A DNA stretch of 54,371 bases from an uncultured Bacteroidales bacterium (GCA_910585445.1 CAJUEK010000012.1:1-54371); one strand, 5' to 3'; shown: positions 26,628-35,675, counted from the first letter of the stretch. Translations and numbers: made by a program. The notes: generated from the letters alone by a model not told the origin.

Positions 26628-27764
26628 ATGAGTACTTACATTGTGAGGGAGGTCAGCAACAGAAGTGACCTCAAGAAGTTCATCCGATTTCCAGACGAAT
26701 TGTACAAGGGATGTGATTGCTATGTGCCGCCGCTTCATGGCGGACAGGAGCATGAGCTGATGCATTCGGCCTCGCTTGAGTATTGCACGAGGAAAATGTG
26801 GCTTGCGGAAGATGGGCACGGTAAGGTGGTAGGCCGCATATGTGCGATAATAAATCCGCGCTATAATGCACGGTATGGCACGAAGAGGGTCCGGTTCGGA
26901 TGGTTTGACCTTATAAACGACATTGAGGTCGCAAGACTCCTTATAGGTGCGGCTGAATCATGGGCTTTGAGCCAAGGCATGGATGAGATACATGGCCCGC
27001 TGCAATATACTACAATGGGCCGTCAGGGCATGCTGGTTGATGGTTTTGATAAGCTCGCGCCGTTTTCATGCCTTTACAATTACCCATATTATGTTGACCT
27101 TGTGAGGCGCCTGGGGTTTGAGAAAGAGTGTGACTGGGTGCAGTACAGGATGCCGGCAGGTCAGGGAGTCGATGAGAAAATGAAGAATATAGCCGCACGT
27201 ATGCTTGACAGGTATCACATCAGGGCGGCTGATTTTGACAAGCTGAAAAAGGACAGGAGCTATTTCAAGAAGTTCTTTGATGCTTATAACAGCGCTTTTG
27301 ACGGGCATGTTTATAATTTCGTGCCGTTTACGGACGCTGAAATCGAGGAGGAGATTGACAATATACTTCAGATGCTTGACAAGAAGCTCTGCTGTGTCCT
27401 GCTTGATGAGGATGATGATGTGGCAGCGTTCGGCATTGCGATGGTGAGCCTTTCCTGGGCGATGCGCAAGGCGAAAGGGCGGCTCTTCCCGTTCGGGTGG
27501 TACCATGTCCTGAAGGCGAAGAAGGATTACCGGAACATCGACCTTCTCTTGAACGGGGCCGCACCGAAATGGCAGAAGACCGGCATTTCGTCGGTATTCC
27601 ATGGCATCATGGCAGGTCAGTTCCAGGATTGCGGGGCCGAGTGGGCTATTGCGAACCCTCAGATTGAGACGAACACGGCCGTCAATGTGTGGGAAAGATA
27701 CGAGAGCGAGCTTTGGCTGCGCCGGCGATGCTGGATAAAGAAGATAGGCGGCGCCTGTAAATGA
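26628..27764 (+). CDS. uncharacterised GNAT-like protein
   Basis: A 378-residue protein of a family common in Bacteroidota, with an opening of the type REVSNRSDLKKFIRFPDELY, a GNAT-like core (GKVVGRICAIINPRYNARYG, FGWFDLINDIEVARLLI) and the conserved IHGPLQYTTMGRQGMLVDGF. The C-terminal half (residues 180-378) contains a second acyltransferase-like part. No substrate is known to me. ATG 26610 would add six residues; 26628 is preferred because homologous proteins start near this point. It is followed 18 bp later by prfA, with which it is probably cotranscribed. Confidence 0.75.
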   Translation: MSTYIVREVSNRSDLKKFIRFPDELYKGCDCYVPPLHGGQEHELMHSASLEYCTRKMWLAEDGHGKVVGRICAIINPRYNARYGTKRVRFGWFDLINDIEVARLLIGAAESWALSQGMDEIHGPLQYTTMGRQGMLVDGFDKLAPFSCLYNYPYYVDLVRRLGFEKECDWVQYRMPAGQGVDEKMKNIAARMLDRYHIRAADFDKLKKDRSYFKKFFDAYNSAFDGHVYNFVPFTDAEIEEEIDNILQMLDKKLCCVLLDEDDDVAAFGIAMVSLSWAMRKAKGRLFPFGWYHVLKAKKDYRNIDLLLNGAAPKWQKTGISSVFHGIMAGQFQDCGAEWAIANPQIETNTAVNVWERYESELWLRRRCWIKKIGGACK

Positions 27765-27782
27765 AATAAAACATAATAATAT

Positions 27783-28865
27783 ATGGCAGAACATTCACTT
27801 TTGGAGAAGGTCTTGGGCCTTAGGGATAAATTCGAATCGCTGCAGGCGCAGCTTTCTGACCCCGATGTAATCTCCGACATGAAGAAATTCGTGCAGCTCA
27901 ACAAAGAGTACAAGGAGCTTGCACCTATAATCGAGGCGGGAAACGAATACCGCAAGATGGTCACGGACTATGAGATGGCCAAGGACATAATTGCCAACGA
28001 GAAAGATGAGGACCTCAGGGAAATGGCCAAGGAGGAGATTGCCGAGATTGAGCCTAAGCTTCCCGAGATGGAGCAGAACATACGCCTGCTTCTCATTCCG
28101 GCCGACCCTCAGGACAGCAAGAATGCCATTGTGGAAATCCGCGGAGGTTCCGGAGGAGATGAGGCTGCCATATTCGCGGGCGACCTTTTCCGCATGTATT
28201 CCAAGTATTTCGAGCGCAGGGGCTGGAAGTGCGAGGTGACAGGCCAGTCTGAAGGTGCCGCCGGAGGATTCAAGGAAATAATTCTGAAAGTGAGCGGTGA
28301 CGGGGTCTATGGCGTGCTCAAGTATGAGTCAGGAGTGCATCGCGTGCAGCGTGTGCCTCAGACCGAGACACAGGGACGCGTGCATACCTCGGCAGCTTCA
28401 GTAGCTGTACTTCCTGAGGCTGACGAGTTCGACATTGAGCTGAACATGAATGATATACGTAAGGATACCTTCTGTTCTTCCGGTCCTGGAGGCCAGTCCG
28501 TCAACACGACTTACTCTGCGATACGTCTTACCCATATCCCTTCCGGTATCGTGGTGCAGTGCCAGGATGAGAAATCCCAGCTGAAAAACTTTGACAAGGC
28601 TCTGGCCGAACTCCGTACCCGTCTGTACAACATGGAGTACGAGAAGTATCTCAATGAGATTTCAGCCAAGAGAAAGACAATGGTCTCGACCGGTGACCGT
28701 TCAGCGAAAATCCGTACATACAATTATCCGCAGTCACGTGTCACTGACCACCGCATAAATTATACGATGTACAATCTGCCTGTCTTCATGGACGGCGACA
28801 TCCAGGATGTGCTTGACCAGCTCCAGATTGCCGAGAATGCGGAGCGTCTGAAGGCAGCCGAGTAA
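27783..28865 (+). CDS. prfA: peptide chain release factor 1
   Basis: Recognises UAA and UAG and triggers peptide release. The 360-residue product has the GGQ loop at residues 236-238 (SSGPGGQSVN) and the RF1-type anticodon tripeptide PQT (192-194; PxT class), which separates it from RF2. The length is normal. It lies between the GNAT-like gene and a thioesterase gene that starts 9 bp downstream. Confidence 0.97.
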   Translation: MAEHSLLEKVLGLRDKFESLQAQLSDPDVISDMKKFVQLNKEYKELAPIIEAGNEYRKMVTDYEMAKDIIANEKDEDLREMAKEEIAEIEPKLPEMEQNIRLLLIPADPQDSKNAIVEIRGGSGGDEAAIFAGDLFRMYSKYFERRGWKCEVTGQSEGAAGGFKEIILKVSGDGVYGVLKYESGVHRVQRVPQTETQGRVHTSAASVAVLPEADEFDIELNMNDIRKDTFCSSGPGGQSVNTTYSAIRLTHIPSGIVVQCQDEKSQLKNFDKALAELRTRLYNMEYEKYLNEISAKRKTMVSTGDRSAKIRTYNYPQSRVTDHRINYTMYNLPVFMDGDIQDVLDQLQIAENAERLKAAE

Positions 28866-28874
28866 CAGAGTGTC

Positions 28875-29351
28875 ATGAAAAAGATAAAGAATCCATATAT
28901 AGGACTTGAGGAGCAGGGCTACAATTGCTTTGCATGCAGTCCTCAGAATCCGTGCGGGCTTAAGATGGAGTTCTATGAGGACGGGGACGACCTCGTATGC
29001 TTCTGGAATGCCTCCGACAATTATCAGGGTTGGCTTAAGACCCTGCATGGAGGCATCCAGGCCACTCTTATGGACGAAATCGGCGGCTGGATAGTGAACC
29101 GCAAGCTTCAGACTTCCGGAATGACGGTAAGCCTTGAAATGAAATACCGCAATCCCGTGCCTACCGGTGGAGGCGTGCAGGTGGAGATACGCGGACGCAT
29201 AAAGGAAGTCAGGCGCAACCTTGCGCTCATTGAAGCGACCGTAAGCCATGACGGGAAAGTCTGCTCCAGATGTGAGATGACTTATTTCTGCTTTTCGCAG
29301 GAAAAGGCACGCAGCGACTTCTTTTTCTCTGGCTGCGAGACGGAAGAATGA
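28875..29351 (+). CDS. PaaI-like hotdog-fold thioesterase
   Basis: The 158-residue product has the hotdog signature WLKTLHGGIQATLMDEIGGW, in which the HGG loop and the Asp/Glu of DE form the usual active site. Cys residues in the N-terminal YNCFACSPQNPCGLK are typical of a PaaI-related subgroup that may bind a metal. The substrate acyl-CoA is unknown. It is the last gene of a likely GNAT-prfA-thioesterase operon and converges on the LytTR gene with 25 bp between. Confidence 0.85.
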   Translation: MKKIKNPYIGLEEQGYNCFACSPQNPCGLKMEFYEDGDDLVCFWNASDNYQGWLKTLHGGIQATLMDEIGGWIVNRKLQTSGMTVSLEMKYRNPVPTGGGVQVEIRGRIKEVRRNLALIEATVSHDGKVCSRCEMTYFCFSQEKARSDFFFSGCETEE

Positions 29352-29376
29352 CCTGTGCGTCAGGCCCGGAAGGACG

Positions 29377-30267
29377 CTATTCTATAGGTTCAAGCAACGG
29401 GCTCTGGTCTGTGAAATGACTCAGAACGGCATCAGTATAGGTCTTGGTTACAGGAAGCGGAGGTATGGACTCATTGTCAAGGTCGAGGACATATCCTTCG
29501 CTTTCTTTGTGAAGCAGCCTCACCTTTTTGATGTTCACGATATATTTCCTGTTGCATCTTACCAGGTCGCTTCCCTTGAAGCTCTCTTCGACGGTCTTGA
29601 GGCGGCACCTGAGCATGTATTGCTTAAGCTCACCCTTGCTGTCCGTGTACCATACCTTTATATAGTTGTCGTCAGACTCTATATAATAGAGGTTCTCCGG
29701 GCTGAGTGAAAGCTTCAGCGAGCCGCTGTTATCAAACAGGGTTATCTTCTGCAGGGGCGTGTCCGCTTTTGGTGCCTCGTCCGTCACTATGTTCTCATAG
29801 CTCATCAGGCTGATGGTCTTGTTCTTGTCGATTATGGCAAAATACATCGCCGAGATGATGTATGGCACGAGAAGGGCTATGGCTCCGTAGAGGAAGGCCT
29901 TCCCGAAGATTTCAGGAGCCAGTGCATTTTCAGGTGAAGTGATGTCAACTGTGAGCCATGTGTAGAAGCCGCAGATGGATGCTATTTCCGCAATGCACCA
30001 TAATACATAGGCCCAGTATGTCATATGGAAATATTTCTTTGACTTGTACATCAGTACCCGGCTTGCGATGAGCACTCCTATTGCCGCCGAACAGAACAGC
30101 AGCGTAAGGACTGACATTAGGGAGTCGCCGAACCCGAACCACGCCGTGTCCGAGAACGGTATATAGAGATTGAGGAATACGAGGGCAAACAGTACAGAGA
30201 ATGTCACTGTACCGGTAAGCTGATATTTTCCAAGCAGGTAGCTTGGCAGTTTTGCGTTAAGGGACAT
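29377..30267 (-). CDS. membrane-bound LytTR-family transcription regulator
   Basis: The 296-residue product has four predicted membrane segments (about residues 18-35, 48-68, 82-105 and 125-148) and a C-terminal LytTR DNA-binding domain (about 178-282: LSPENLYYIESDDNYIKVWY, MLRCRLKTVEESF, FVRC-like LVRCNRKYIVN, IKKVRLLHKE). There is no receiver domain and no histidine kinase next to it, so it may sense membrane state itself. Its targets are unknown; the divergent fabH cluster is an obvious candidate. Confidence 0.85.
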   Translation of the reverse strand: MSLNAKLPSYLLGKYQLTGTVTFSVLFALVFLNLYIPFSDTAWFGFGDSLMSVLTLLFCSAAIGVLIASRVLMYKSKKYFHMTYWAYVLWCIAEIASICGFYTWLTVDITSPENALAPEIFGKAFLYGAIALLVPYIISAMYFAIIDKNKTISLMSYENIVTDEAPKADTPLQKITLFDNSGSLKLSLSPENLYYIESDDNYIKVWYTDSKGELKQYMLRCRLKTVEESFKGSDLVRCNRKYIVNIKKVRLLHKESEGYVLDLDNESIPPLPVTKTYTDAVLSHFTDQSPLLEPIE

Positions 30268-30290
30268 CAGTCTTTAAGTTTTAGCGATTG

Positions 30291-30321
30291 CAAATGTAGG
30301 AAATTTTGCCACAAATACCAA
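30291..30321 (-). promoter_or_regulatory. promoter of the LytTR regulator gene
   Basis: On the minus strand TTGG (30321-30318), a 19-bp spacer and TACATTTG (30298-30291). The -7 element is exact and the -33 differs at one base. Confidence 0.6.
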
Positions 30322-30367
30322 GAACTCGCCACGTAAGCATGGCTTGGATGTGTTTTCCGCCAATTAA

Positions 30368-30401
30368 AGTCATCCCTCGCCACATTGATTTGAGGATGAC
30401 T
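30368..30401 (+). promoter_or_regulatory. inverted repeat overlapping the fabH promoter, possible operator
   Basis: AGTCATCC (30368-30375) and GGATGACT (30394-30401) are exact complements separated by 18 bp and cover the -33 element at 30389-30392. This is the layout expected of a repressor site, though LytTR proteins usually bind direct repeats. Confidence 0.45.
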
Positions 30402-30420
30402 GCGCGCCAGAGTAATTTTG
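30389..30420 (+). promoter_or_regulatory. promoter of the fab cluster
   Basis: TTTG (30389-30392), a 20-bp spacer and TAATTTTG (30413-30420), both exact. The fabH ATG is 35 bp further on. Confidence 0.78.
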
Positions 30421-30455
30421 CATCCTTGACGAGTAAACAAATAAGAAGAATAGAA

Positions 30456-31403
30456 ATGAAAATTGCAGGAACGGGAAGTGTTCTTCCCAAAAAAGTTGTC
30501 ACGAATGACATGCTGTCTGAGTTTCTCGAGACCAGCGACGAATGGATAACCACCAGGACCGGAGTCAAAAGCAGGCACGTCATTTCTGACGAAAAGCTCG
30601 AAGATATGGCCATAGAGGCAGCCAACAAGGCTCTTGAAAATGCCGGCATGACAGCTGCCGAACTCGACTTCATAATCTGCTCGAATGTCGTCAACGAATA
30701 CATTACCCCGCAGTTGAGCTGCATCATCCAGGGCGGCATCGGCGCCACATGTCCTTGCATAGACATAAATTGTGCATGTGCAGGATTCATTTTTGCACTT
30801 GACGTGGCTGAGTCACACTACAAGGCCGGCAAAGTGAAGAATGTGCTCATCGTGTGTGCCGAGGAGCCTACAAGGATGACGGACTGGACTGACAGAAGGA
30901 CTTGCGTCCTGTTCGGTGACGGAGCGGGTGCTGCCGTGCTTACTCCGGGAGACAATATAAAGGATGTGAAGCTTTCTTCGGCAAGCGCGACTGACAAGCT
31001 CTGGCAGTACCGCACTCTCCAGCCTACGCCTTATGTCAATAAGGAAGAGATTGATGTGCCTCTCCAGATGAAGGGACAGGATGTGTTCAAGTTTGCTGTA
31101 AAGGCTGCGAGCAAGGACATCTCGAGGGCTCTTGACGCGAGCGGAGTGAGCAAGGATGAGGTTGACCATTATCTGCTTCACCAGGCGAATATCCGTATCA
31201 TCGACACTATCAGGCATTTCCTTGGACAGCCAGAGGAGAAATTCCCTGTCAATATACATGACCACGGCAACTCATCAAGTTCATGCTGCCCGATTCTTCT
31301 TGACGAATGCAACAGGAAGGGACTTTTCAAAGAGGGTGACAAGATTGTGCTGAGCGCCTTCGGTGCAGGTTTCGTTTCCGGTGCGGCTGTCCTTGAGTGG
31401 TAA
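30456..31403 (+). CDS. fabH: beta-ketoacyl-ACP synthase III
   Basis: Starts fatty-acid synthesis by condensing acyl-CoA with malonyl-ACP. The 315-residue thiolase-fold protein has the triad Cys108 (NCACAGF), His242 (LLHQANIR) and Asn272 (HDHGNSSSS). The Asn motif has Ser and Cys in place of the usual TSAAS. ATG 30456 is the start with normal N-terminal MKIAGTGSVLP; an upstream in-frame start overlaps the promoter. First gene of the fabH-fabK-fabF-fabZ cluster; plsX and rpmF, often next to fabH, are absent. Confidence 0.95.
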   Translation: MKIAGTGSVLPKKVVTNDMLSEFLETSDEWITTRTGVKSRHVISDEKLEDMAIEAANKALENAGMTAAELDFIICSNVVNEYITPQLSCIIQGGIGATCPCIDINCACAGFIFALDVAESHYKAGKVKNVLIVCAEEPTRMTDWTDRRTCVLFGDGAGAAVLTPGDNIKDVKLSSASATDKLWQYRTLQPTPYVNKEEIDVPLQMKGQDVFKFAVKAASKDISRALDASGVSKDEVDHYLLHQANIRIIDTIRHFLGQPEEKFPVNIHDHGNSSSSCCPILLDECNRKGLFKEGDKIVLSAFGAGFVSGAAVLEW

Positions 31404-31431
31404 GCCGTCCCTACCTTTCGGGAAAAACAAT

Positions 31432-31439
31432 TATATTTG
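31432..31439 (+). promoter_or_regulatory. internal -7 element before fabK
   Basis: TATATTTG, an exact match, 30 bp before the fabK start; no TTTG at the usual distance. Confidence 0.45.
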
Positions 31440-31469
31440 CAGTTTTACGAATAAGAAAAATATTTTATT

Positions 31470-32414
31470 ATGATTAAAAGCAGAATTTGTGACATGCTCG
31501 GAATACAGTATCCGGTATTCCAGGGCGGAATGGCTTGGATAGCAGACGCTTCTCTTGCTGCTGCGGTTTCAAATGCCGGCGGTCTCGGACTGATATCTTC
31601 AGTCAACGCCGGAACTGAGGTGGTCAGAAATGAGGTGAGAAAATGCAAGGAGCTTACTGACAAGCCTTTCGGAGTCAATATCATGCTTCAGGCACCTAAC
31701 GCCGCCGAGATTGCCGCAATGGTTGTCGAGGAAGGCGTAAAGATACTTACGACCGGTGCAGGTTCTCCTGCACAGTACATGGAAATGTGGAAGGCTGCGG
31801 GAATAAAGGTGATTCCGGTGGTCGCTTCAGTCGCTCTTGCGCTCAAGATGCAGTCTGCCGGTGCTGATGCCGTAGTGGCTGAGGGTGCTGAGTCAGGCGG
31901 ACACGTCGGAGAGCTCCATACTATGGCTCTCGTTCCTCAGATTGTAGATGCTCTCGACATTCCGGTGGTGGCTGCAGGAGGAATATGTGACGGACGCGGT
32001 GCTGCCGCAGCATTCATGCTCGGTGCCGATGCCATCCAGGTGGGAACACGTTTCCTTGCCGCAGAGGAGTGCACAGCACACAATGTATATAAGGAGAAGA
32101 TTCTCAAGGCGACTGACATTTCTACAATCGTTACTGGAAAGACCCTCGGTCATCCTGTACGTTCACTCAAGACTCCGTTCTCAAAGTCTTTCGCAAAGAT
32201 GGAGGCAGACCCTTCAGTCACTCCTGAAGAAATCCTTGCTTTCGGTACCGGAGCGCTCAGGAAGGCCGTGAAGGAAGGTGATCTTAACGGAAGCTACATG
32301 GCCGGAGAATGTGCCGGTATGGTGAAGAAGATAGAGCCTGCAAAGGCTATTGTTGAAGACCTTATCCTCGGAGCCGAGAAGGTGATGGCCGAAAAGGCCG
32401 CTGCCCTCGCATAA
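31470..32414 (+). CDS. fabK: FMN-dependent enoyl-ACP reductase II
   Basis: Completes each elongation round by reducing the enoyl-ACP double bond. The 314-residue TIM-barrel flavoprotein resembles FabK and nitronate monooxygenases (FQGGMAWIADASLAAAVSNA; catalytic-type His145 in AEGAESGGHVGE; GGICDGRGAAAAFMLGADAIQ). The length and the place within a fab cluster favour FabK. If so, this organism uses FabK for the step that triclosan blocks in FabI species. A nitronate monooxygenase function is the alternative. Confidence 0.85.
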   Translation: MIKSRICDMLGIQYPVFQGGMAWIADASLAAAVSNAGGLGLISSVNAGTEVVRNEVRKCKELTDKPFGVNIMLQAPNAAEIAAMVVEEGVKILTTGAGSPAQYMEMWKAAGIKVIPVVASVALALKMQSAGADAVVAEGAESGGHVGELHTMALVPQIVDALDIPVVAAGGICDGRGAAAAFMLGADAIQVGTRFLAAEECTAHNVYKEKILKATDISTIVTGKTLGHPVRSLKTPFSKSFAKMEADPSVTPEEILAFGTGALRKAVKEGDLNGSYMAGECAGMVKKIEPAKAIVEDLILGAEKVMAEKAAALA

Positions 32415-32444
32415 TCGGAACATTTAACTTAAAACGTAATATAT

Positions 32445-33698
32445 ATGAACAGAAGAGTAGTAGTGACAGGAACCGGAGTCGTGTCTCCTGTCGGAAACAA
32501 TACGGAGACATTTTGGAAGAATCTTCTTGAAGGAGTCTGCGGCATCGATTTCATCACGGCTTTCCCTACTGACGACCTTCCTGTCAAGATTGCCGGTGAG
32601 GTAAAGGACTTTTCTCCTGCTGACTATGAGATAGAGACACCTTTTGCCCGCAAACAGGACAAGTTCACCGTTTATGCTGTGGCTGCGGCCTGGCAGGCGA
32701 TGAAAGAGTCCGGACTTGTGGCTGCAGAGGAAGGCGGCAACATTGACCCTTTCCGTCTTGGCGTATATGTGGGTTCCGGAATCGGAGGCTTCAATACCCA
32801 GGTCAGGGAGACCGTAAAGCTCATCAATGAGGGCGCGAAGTGGGTTTCTCCGCTTTTCATACCTACCATGATATCAAATATCGCTGCAGGAAATATCGCC
32901 ATACGCAACAATGCTTGCGGTCCATGTCTTCCTGTGGTTACTGCCTGCGCGACTTCTACGCACACAATCGGTGAGGCTTTCCGTGCAATCAGGCATGGAT
33001 ATGCTGACGCCATCATCGCCGGAGGTTCGGAGGCTGCCATCATTCCTCTTGGAATCGCAGGCTTTGCCAATGCAAAGGCGCTTTCAAGGGCTGAGGACCC
33101 TAAATACGCATCGCTTCCTTTCAACAAGAACCGCGGCGGATTCGTAATGGCTGAGGGAGCAGCAATGCTTGTGCTTGAGGAGTATGAGCATGCCGTGGCA
33201 CGTGGAGCCGAGATTATAGCTGAGGTTTGCGGATACGGAAACACCTGTGACGCACACCATGTGACTGCACCGCGTCCTGACGGAAAGACACAGTCAGCTG
33301 CCATCAGAATGGCTCTTGATGAGGCCGGATATACTTCAGACGATGTGCTTTACATCAATGCTCACGGAACAGGTACTGCCCTCAATGACACTTCTGAGAC
33401 TGCTGCTTTCAAGCTCGCTCTCGGAGAGGATGCATACAAGGCGCATATCAGCTCTACAAAGGGAACCACAGGACACATGCTCGGAGCTGCCGGCGGTGTC
33501 GAGGCCGTAGCCACTGTGCTTGCGCTGAAGAATGGTGTCGTTCCTCCTACAATCAATCTTGACGAGGCTGATCCTGAGTGCGACCTCAACTATACGCCGA
33601 ACAAGCCTGTGAAGGCAGAGCTTACAATCGGAATCTCCGATTCACTCGGATTCGGCGGACACAACGGATGCGTGGCATTCCGCAAATATAACGGCTGA
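32445..33698 (+). CDS. fabF: beta-ketoacyl-ACP synthase II
   Basis: Elongates acyl-ACP chains. The 417-residue product has the KAS II triad: Cys168 (VTACATSTH), a His in NAHGTGTALND near residue 308 and a His in TKGTTGHMLGAAGG near residue 345. FGFGGHNG-type glycine-rich end (SLGFGGHNGC) is present. It lies 30 bp after fabK and 50 bp before fabZ. Confidence 0.96.
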   Translation: MNRRVVVTGTGVVSPVGNNTETFWKNLLEGVCGIDFITAFPTDDLPVKIAGEVKDFSPADYEIETPFARKQDKFTVYAVAAAWQAMKESGLVAAEEGGNIDPFRLGVYVGSGIGGFNTQVRETVKLINEGAKWVSPLFIPTMISNIAAGNIAIRNNACGPCLPVVTACATSTHTIGEAFRAIRHGYADAIIAGGSEAAIIPLGIAGFANAKALSRAEDPKYASLPFNKNRGGFVMAEGAAMLVLEEYEHAVARGAEIIAEVCGYGNTCDAHHVTAPRPDGKTQSAAIRMALDEAGYTSDDVLYINAHGTGTALNDTSETAAFKLALGEDAYKAHISSTKGTTGHMLGAAGGVEAVATVLALKNGVVPPTINLDEADPECDLNYTPNKPVKAELTIGISDSLGFGGHNGCVAFRKYNG

Positions 33699-33748
33699 CC
33701 TGAGAGGGCGGCTTCTGATGTACTTTAACTGATATTTGCACACATTTT

Positions 33749-34168
33749 ATGGATAGAGAAGAATTGAAACATTATCTTCCTCATCGTGAGCCTATGCTGC
33801 TTGTGGATGAGATTGATATTGACGAAGCAGGAGTCTGCCATGCGAAGTACCGCATCCGCGAGGATGAGTTCTTCTGCAGGGGACATTTCCCTGGCAATCC
33901 TATAGTGCCGGGGGTAATCCAATGCGAGATTATGGCGCAGAGCTGCGCATTGCTTGTCAAGGATGAGATTCAGGGCAAGACTACCCTGTACAGCGGAATT
34001 GACAATGTGCGTTTCAAGAATGTAATACGTCCGGGTGATCTTTGTGAGATTACTGCGAAGCTTACTACACGCAGGGGCATGCTGTTCTTTTGCGAGGCTT
34101 CTGTGTCTGTAGCAGGCAAGCTGTGCTGCAAAGGCAACCTTTCATTCGCATTGGTTGACAAGGCTTGA
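33749..34168 (+). CDS. fabZ: 3-hydroxyacyl-ACP dehydratase FabZ
   Basis: Removes water from 3-hydroxyacyl-ACP. The 139-residue hotdog protein has the active-site His46 and Glu60 in RGHFPGNPIVPGVIQCEIM, the normal FabZ signature, and a normal length. It ends the fab cluster and is followed by a strong terminator. Confidence 0.94.
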   Translation: MDREELKHYLPHREPMLLVDEIDIDEAGVCHAKYRIREDEFFCRGHFPGNPIVPGVIQCEIMAQSCALLVKDEIQGKTTLYSGIDNVRFKNVIRPGDLCEITAKLTTRRGMLFFCEASVSVAGKLCCKGNLSFALVDKA

Positions 34169-34202
34169 TTGGTGTCCGGCTCTCCGGACTTCGTTTCATA
34201 GG

Positions 34203-34245
34203 AAAAAAAAACGGGGCTGAATCTTATTCAGGCCCCGTTTTTTTT
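34203..34245. terminator. bidirectional terminator between fabZ and the DUF4293 gene
   Basis: Stem AAAAAAAACGGGGC (34204-34217) / GCCCCGTTTTTTTT (34232-34245), with inner TGAAT/ATTCA pairing. The A and T runs serve both strands. Confidence 0.9.
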
Positions 34246-34247
34246 CC

Positions 34248-34679
34248 TTACTTCTGTGAAGATTTTTTCTTTCTTATCCTGCTGTGTGCCTGGACCATCA
34301 TCTCGTCCAGCATGATGTTCTTCGCTGCCATTACATCAAGTATCGCCGCAACAAGAGGGAAAGCCGCAGTGAATGAAAACACCATTTCGCTCCTGTGGCT
34401 TATGACGTCAACTGCAAGCCAAATCTGGAATCCTGTGAGTATCAGCGCCGCTATTACGCAGACTCTCATTTGCAGAAACCTTACCCTGGTGCTTGCCAAT
34501 GCCCCGACATGGGCAGTGAATGCCATTATTGTCAGCAGCAGGAACGGTAGCTTTTCATGATATCCGATTGTCACTTCTGACCCTTCCGGCCCGATTATGG
34601 TCGCCATATTGCAGAAAAAAAGCGAGCCGACAAGTGCAGCCGCTATTGCGAGGTATAAAATCTGTATCCTTTGCCACAT
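34248..34679 (-). CDS. DUF4293 membrane protein
   Basis: A 143-residue protein with four membrane segments (about residues 5-25, 45-65, 73-93 and 105-120), opening with MWQRIQILYL, and a basic cytoplasmic tail (HSRIRKKKSSQK). This matches DUF4293, a family found in Bacteroidota with no known role. It is monocistronic. Confidence 0.8.
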   Translation of the reverse strand: MWQRIQILYLAIAAALVGSLFFCNMATIIGPEGSEVTIGYHEKLPFLLLTIMAFTAHVGALASTRVRFLQMRVCVIAALILTGFQIWLAVDVISHRSEMVFSFTAAFPLVAAILDVMAAKNIMLDEMMVQAHSRIRKKKSSQK

Positions 34680-34732
34680 GATTGCGATAATTCAAATGCA
34701 GGGCAAAAATAGGAAAATTCATAGATAAAAGC

Positions 34733-34740
34733 TATATTTG
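34733..34740 (+). promoter_or_regulatory. -7 element of the nucleoside phosphorylase gene
   Basis: TATATTTG, an exact match, 38 bp before ATG 34779; -33 element not evident. Confidence 0.5.
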
Positions 34741-34778
34741 GACAATTATTGCAGCATGTAACTTTAAATAGAAAAATT

Positions 34779-35648
34779 ATGAGAATAGCAGAATCAGAAT
34801 TGATAATCAATGAGGACGGTTCAGTATTCCATCTTCATCTCAGGCCTGAGGAGCTTGCGGAGAATGTGATATTGGTCGGTGATCCCGGCAGGGTTGACAT
34901 GGTAGGGGAGTATCTCGAAGAGAAGGAGTTCCGCCACCAGTCCCGTGAATTTGTATCCATAACGGGAAAATACAAGGGCGTAAGGATAACCGTGCTTTCC
35001 ACAGGTATCGGAACGGACAATATCGACATCGTTATGAACGAGCTTGACGCTCTTGTCAATATTGACTTCACGACCCGTGAGCCTAAGGCGCAGAAGCGTT
35101 CGCTCAACATAATCCGCATCGGAACTTCCGGAGCGATACAGCCTGACATCCCGCTCGGCTCTTTCGTCTTCTCGCATATATCAGTTGGATGCGACGGCCT
35201 TCTCAACTGGTATGCTGACCGCGACAAGATAGCCATGACTGACATCGAGGAGGCTTTCAAGAAGCACACTGGATGGAACAGCCATCTACCGGACCCTTAT
35301 TTTGTCAGGGCCGGCAAAGGCATGAGCGACAAGTTTAGGGATTGTACAGTAAAAGGCATGACCATTGCCGCATCAGGATTCTATGGCCCTCAGGGACGTG
35401 TCCTCAGGATGCCTTTGGCAATGCCTGACATGCTTGACACATTTGAATCGTTCAGGTTCGGGGACGAGCGCGTGACCAATTTCGAGATGGAAGGGTCGGC
35501 CATAGCCGGCATAGCTGCGCATCTGGGACACAATGCAGGTACGGTATGCTGCATCATAGCCAACCGTCATCTCAAGAGCAGCAATCCTGACTATAAGGCG
35601 CAGGTACGCAAACTGGTGGAACTTGTGCTTGACAAACTTGCCGAGTAG
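34779..35648 (+). CDS. nucleoside phosphorylase, uridine phosphorylase-like
   Basis: Splits nucleosides with phosphate for salvage. The 289-residue PNP/UDP-family protein has the phosphate-binding VGDPGRVDMV (residues about 30-40), STGIGTDNIDIVMNEL, RIGTSGAIQPDIPLG and the ribose-binding EMEGSA near residue 239. Purine or pyrimidine preference is not clear from the sequence, though it is more like the uridine phosphorylase branch. ATG 34779 is used; the TTG at 34749 would add residues of no family likeness. Confidence 0.88.
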   Translation: MRIAESELIINEDGSVFHLHLRPEELAENVILVGDPGRVDMVGEYLEEKEFRHQSREFVSITGKYKGVRITVLSTGIGTDNIDIVMNELDALVNIDFTTREPKAQKRSLNIIRIGTSGAIQPDIPLGSFVFSHISVGCDGLLNWYADRDKIAMTDIEEAFKKHTGWNSHLPDPYFVRAGKGMSDKFRDCTVKGMTIAASGFYGPQGRVLRMPLAMPDMLDTFESFRFGDERVTNFEMEGSAIAGIAAHLGHNAGTVCCIIANRHLKSSNPDYKAQVRKLVELVLDKLAE

Positions 35649-35675
35649 AACTTGTTGTCATTTTATTGAATGAAT

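Noticed and set aside
31470..32414. Nitronate monooxygenase
   Set aside because: The fold is shared, but the fabH-fabK-fabF-fabZ order and the length make enoyl-ACP reductase II the better call; not fully excluded.
32672..33304. A 210-codon minus-strand frame opposite fabF
   Set aside because: It is fully antisense to a gene with all KAS II motifs, is rich in Ser, Ala and Pro, and shows no family features.
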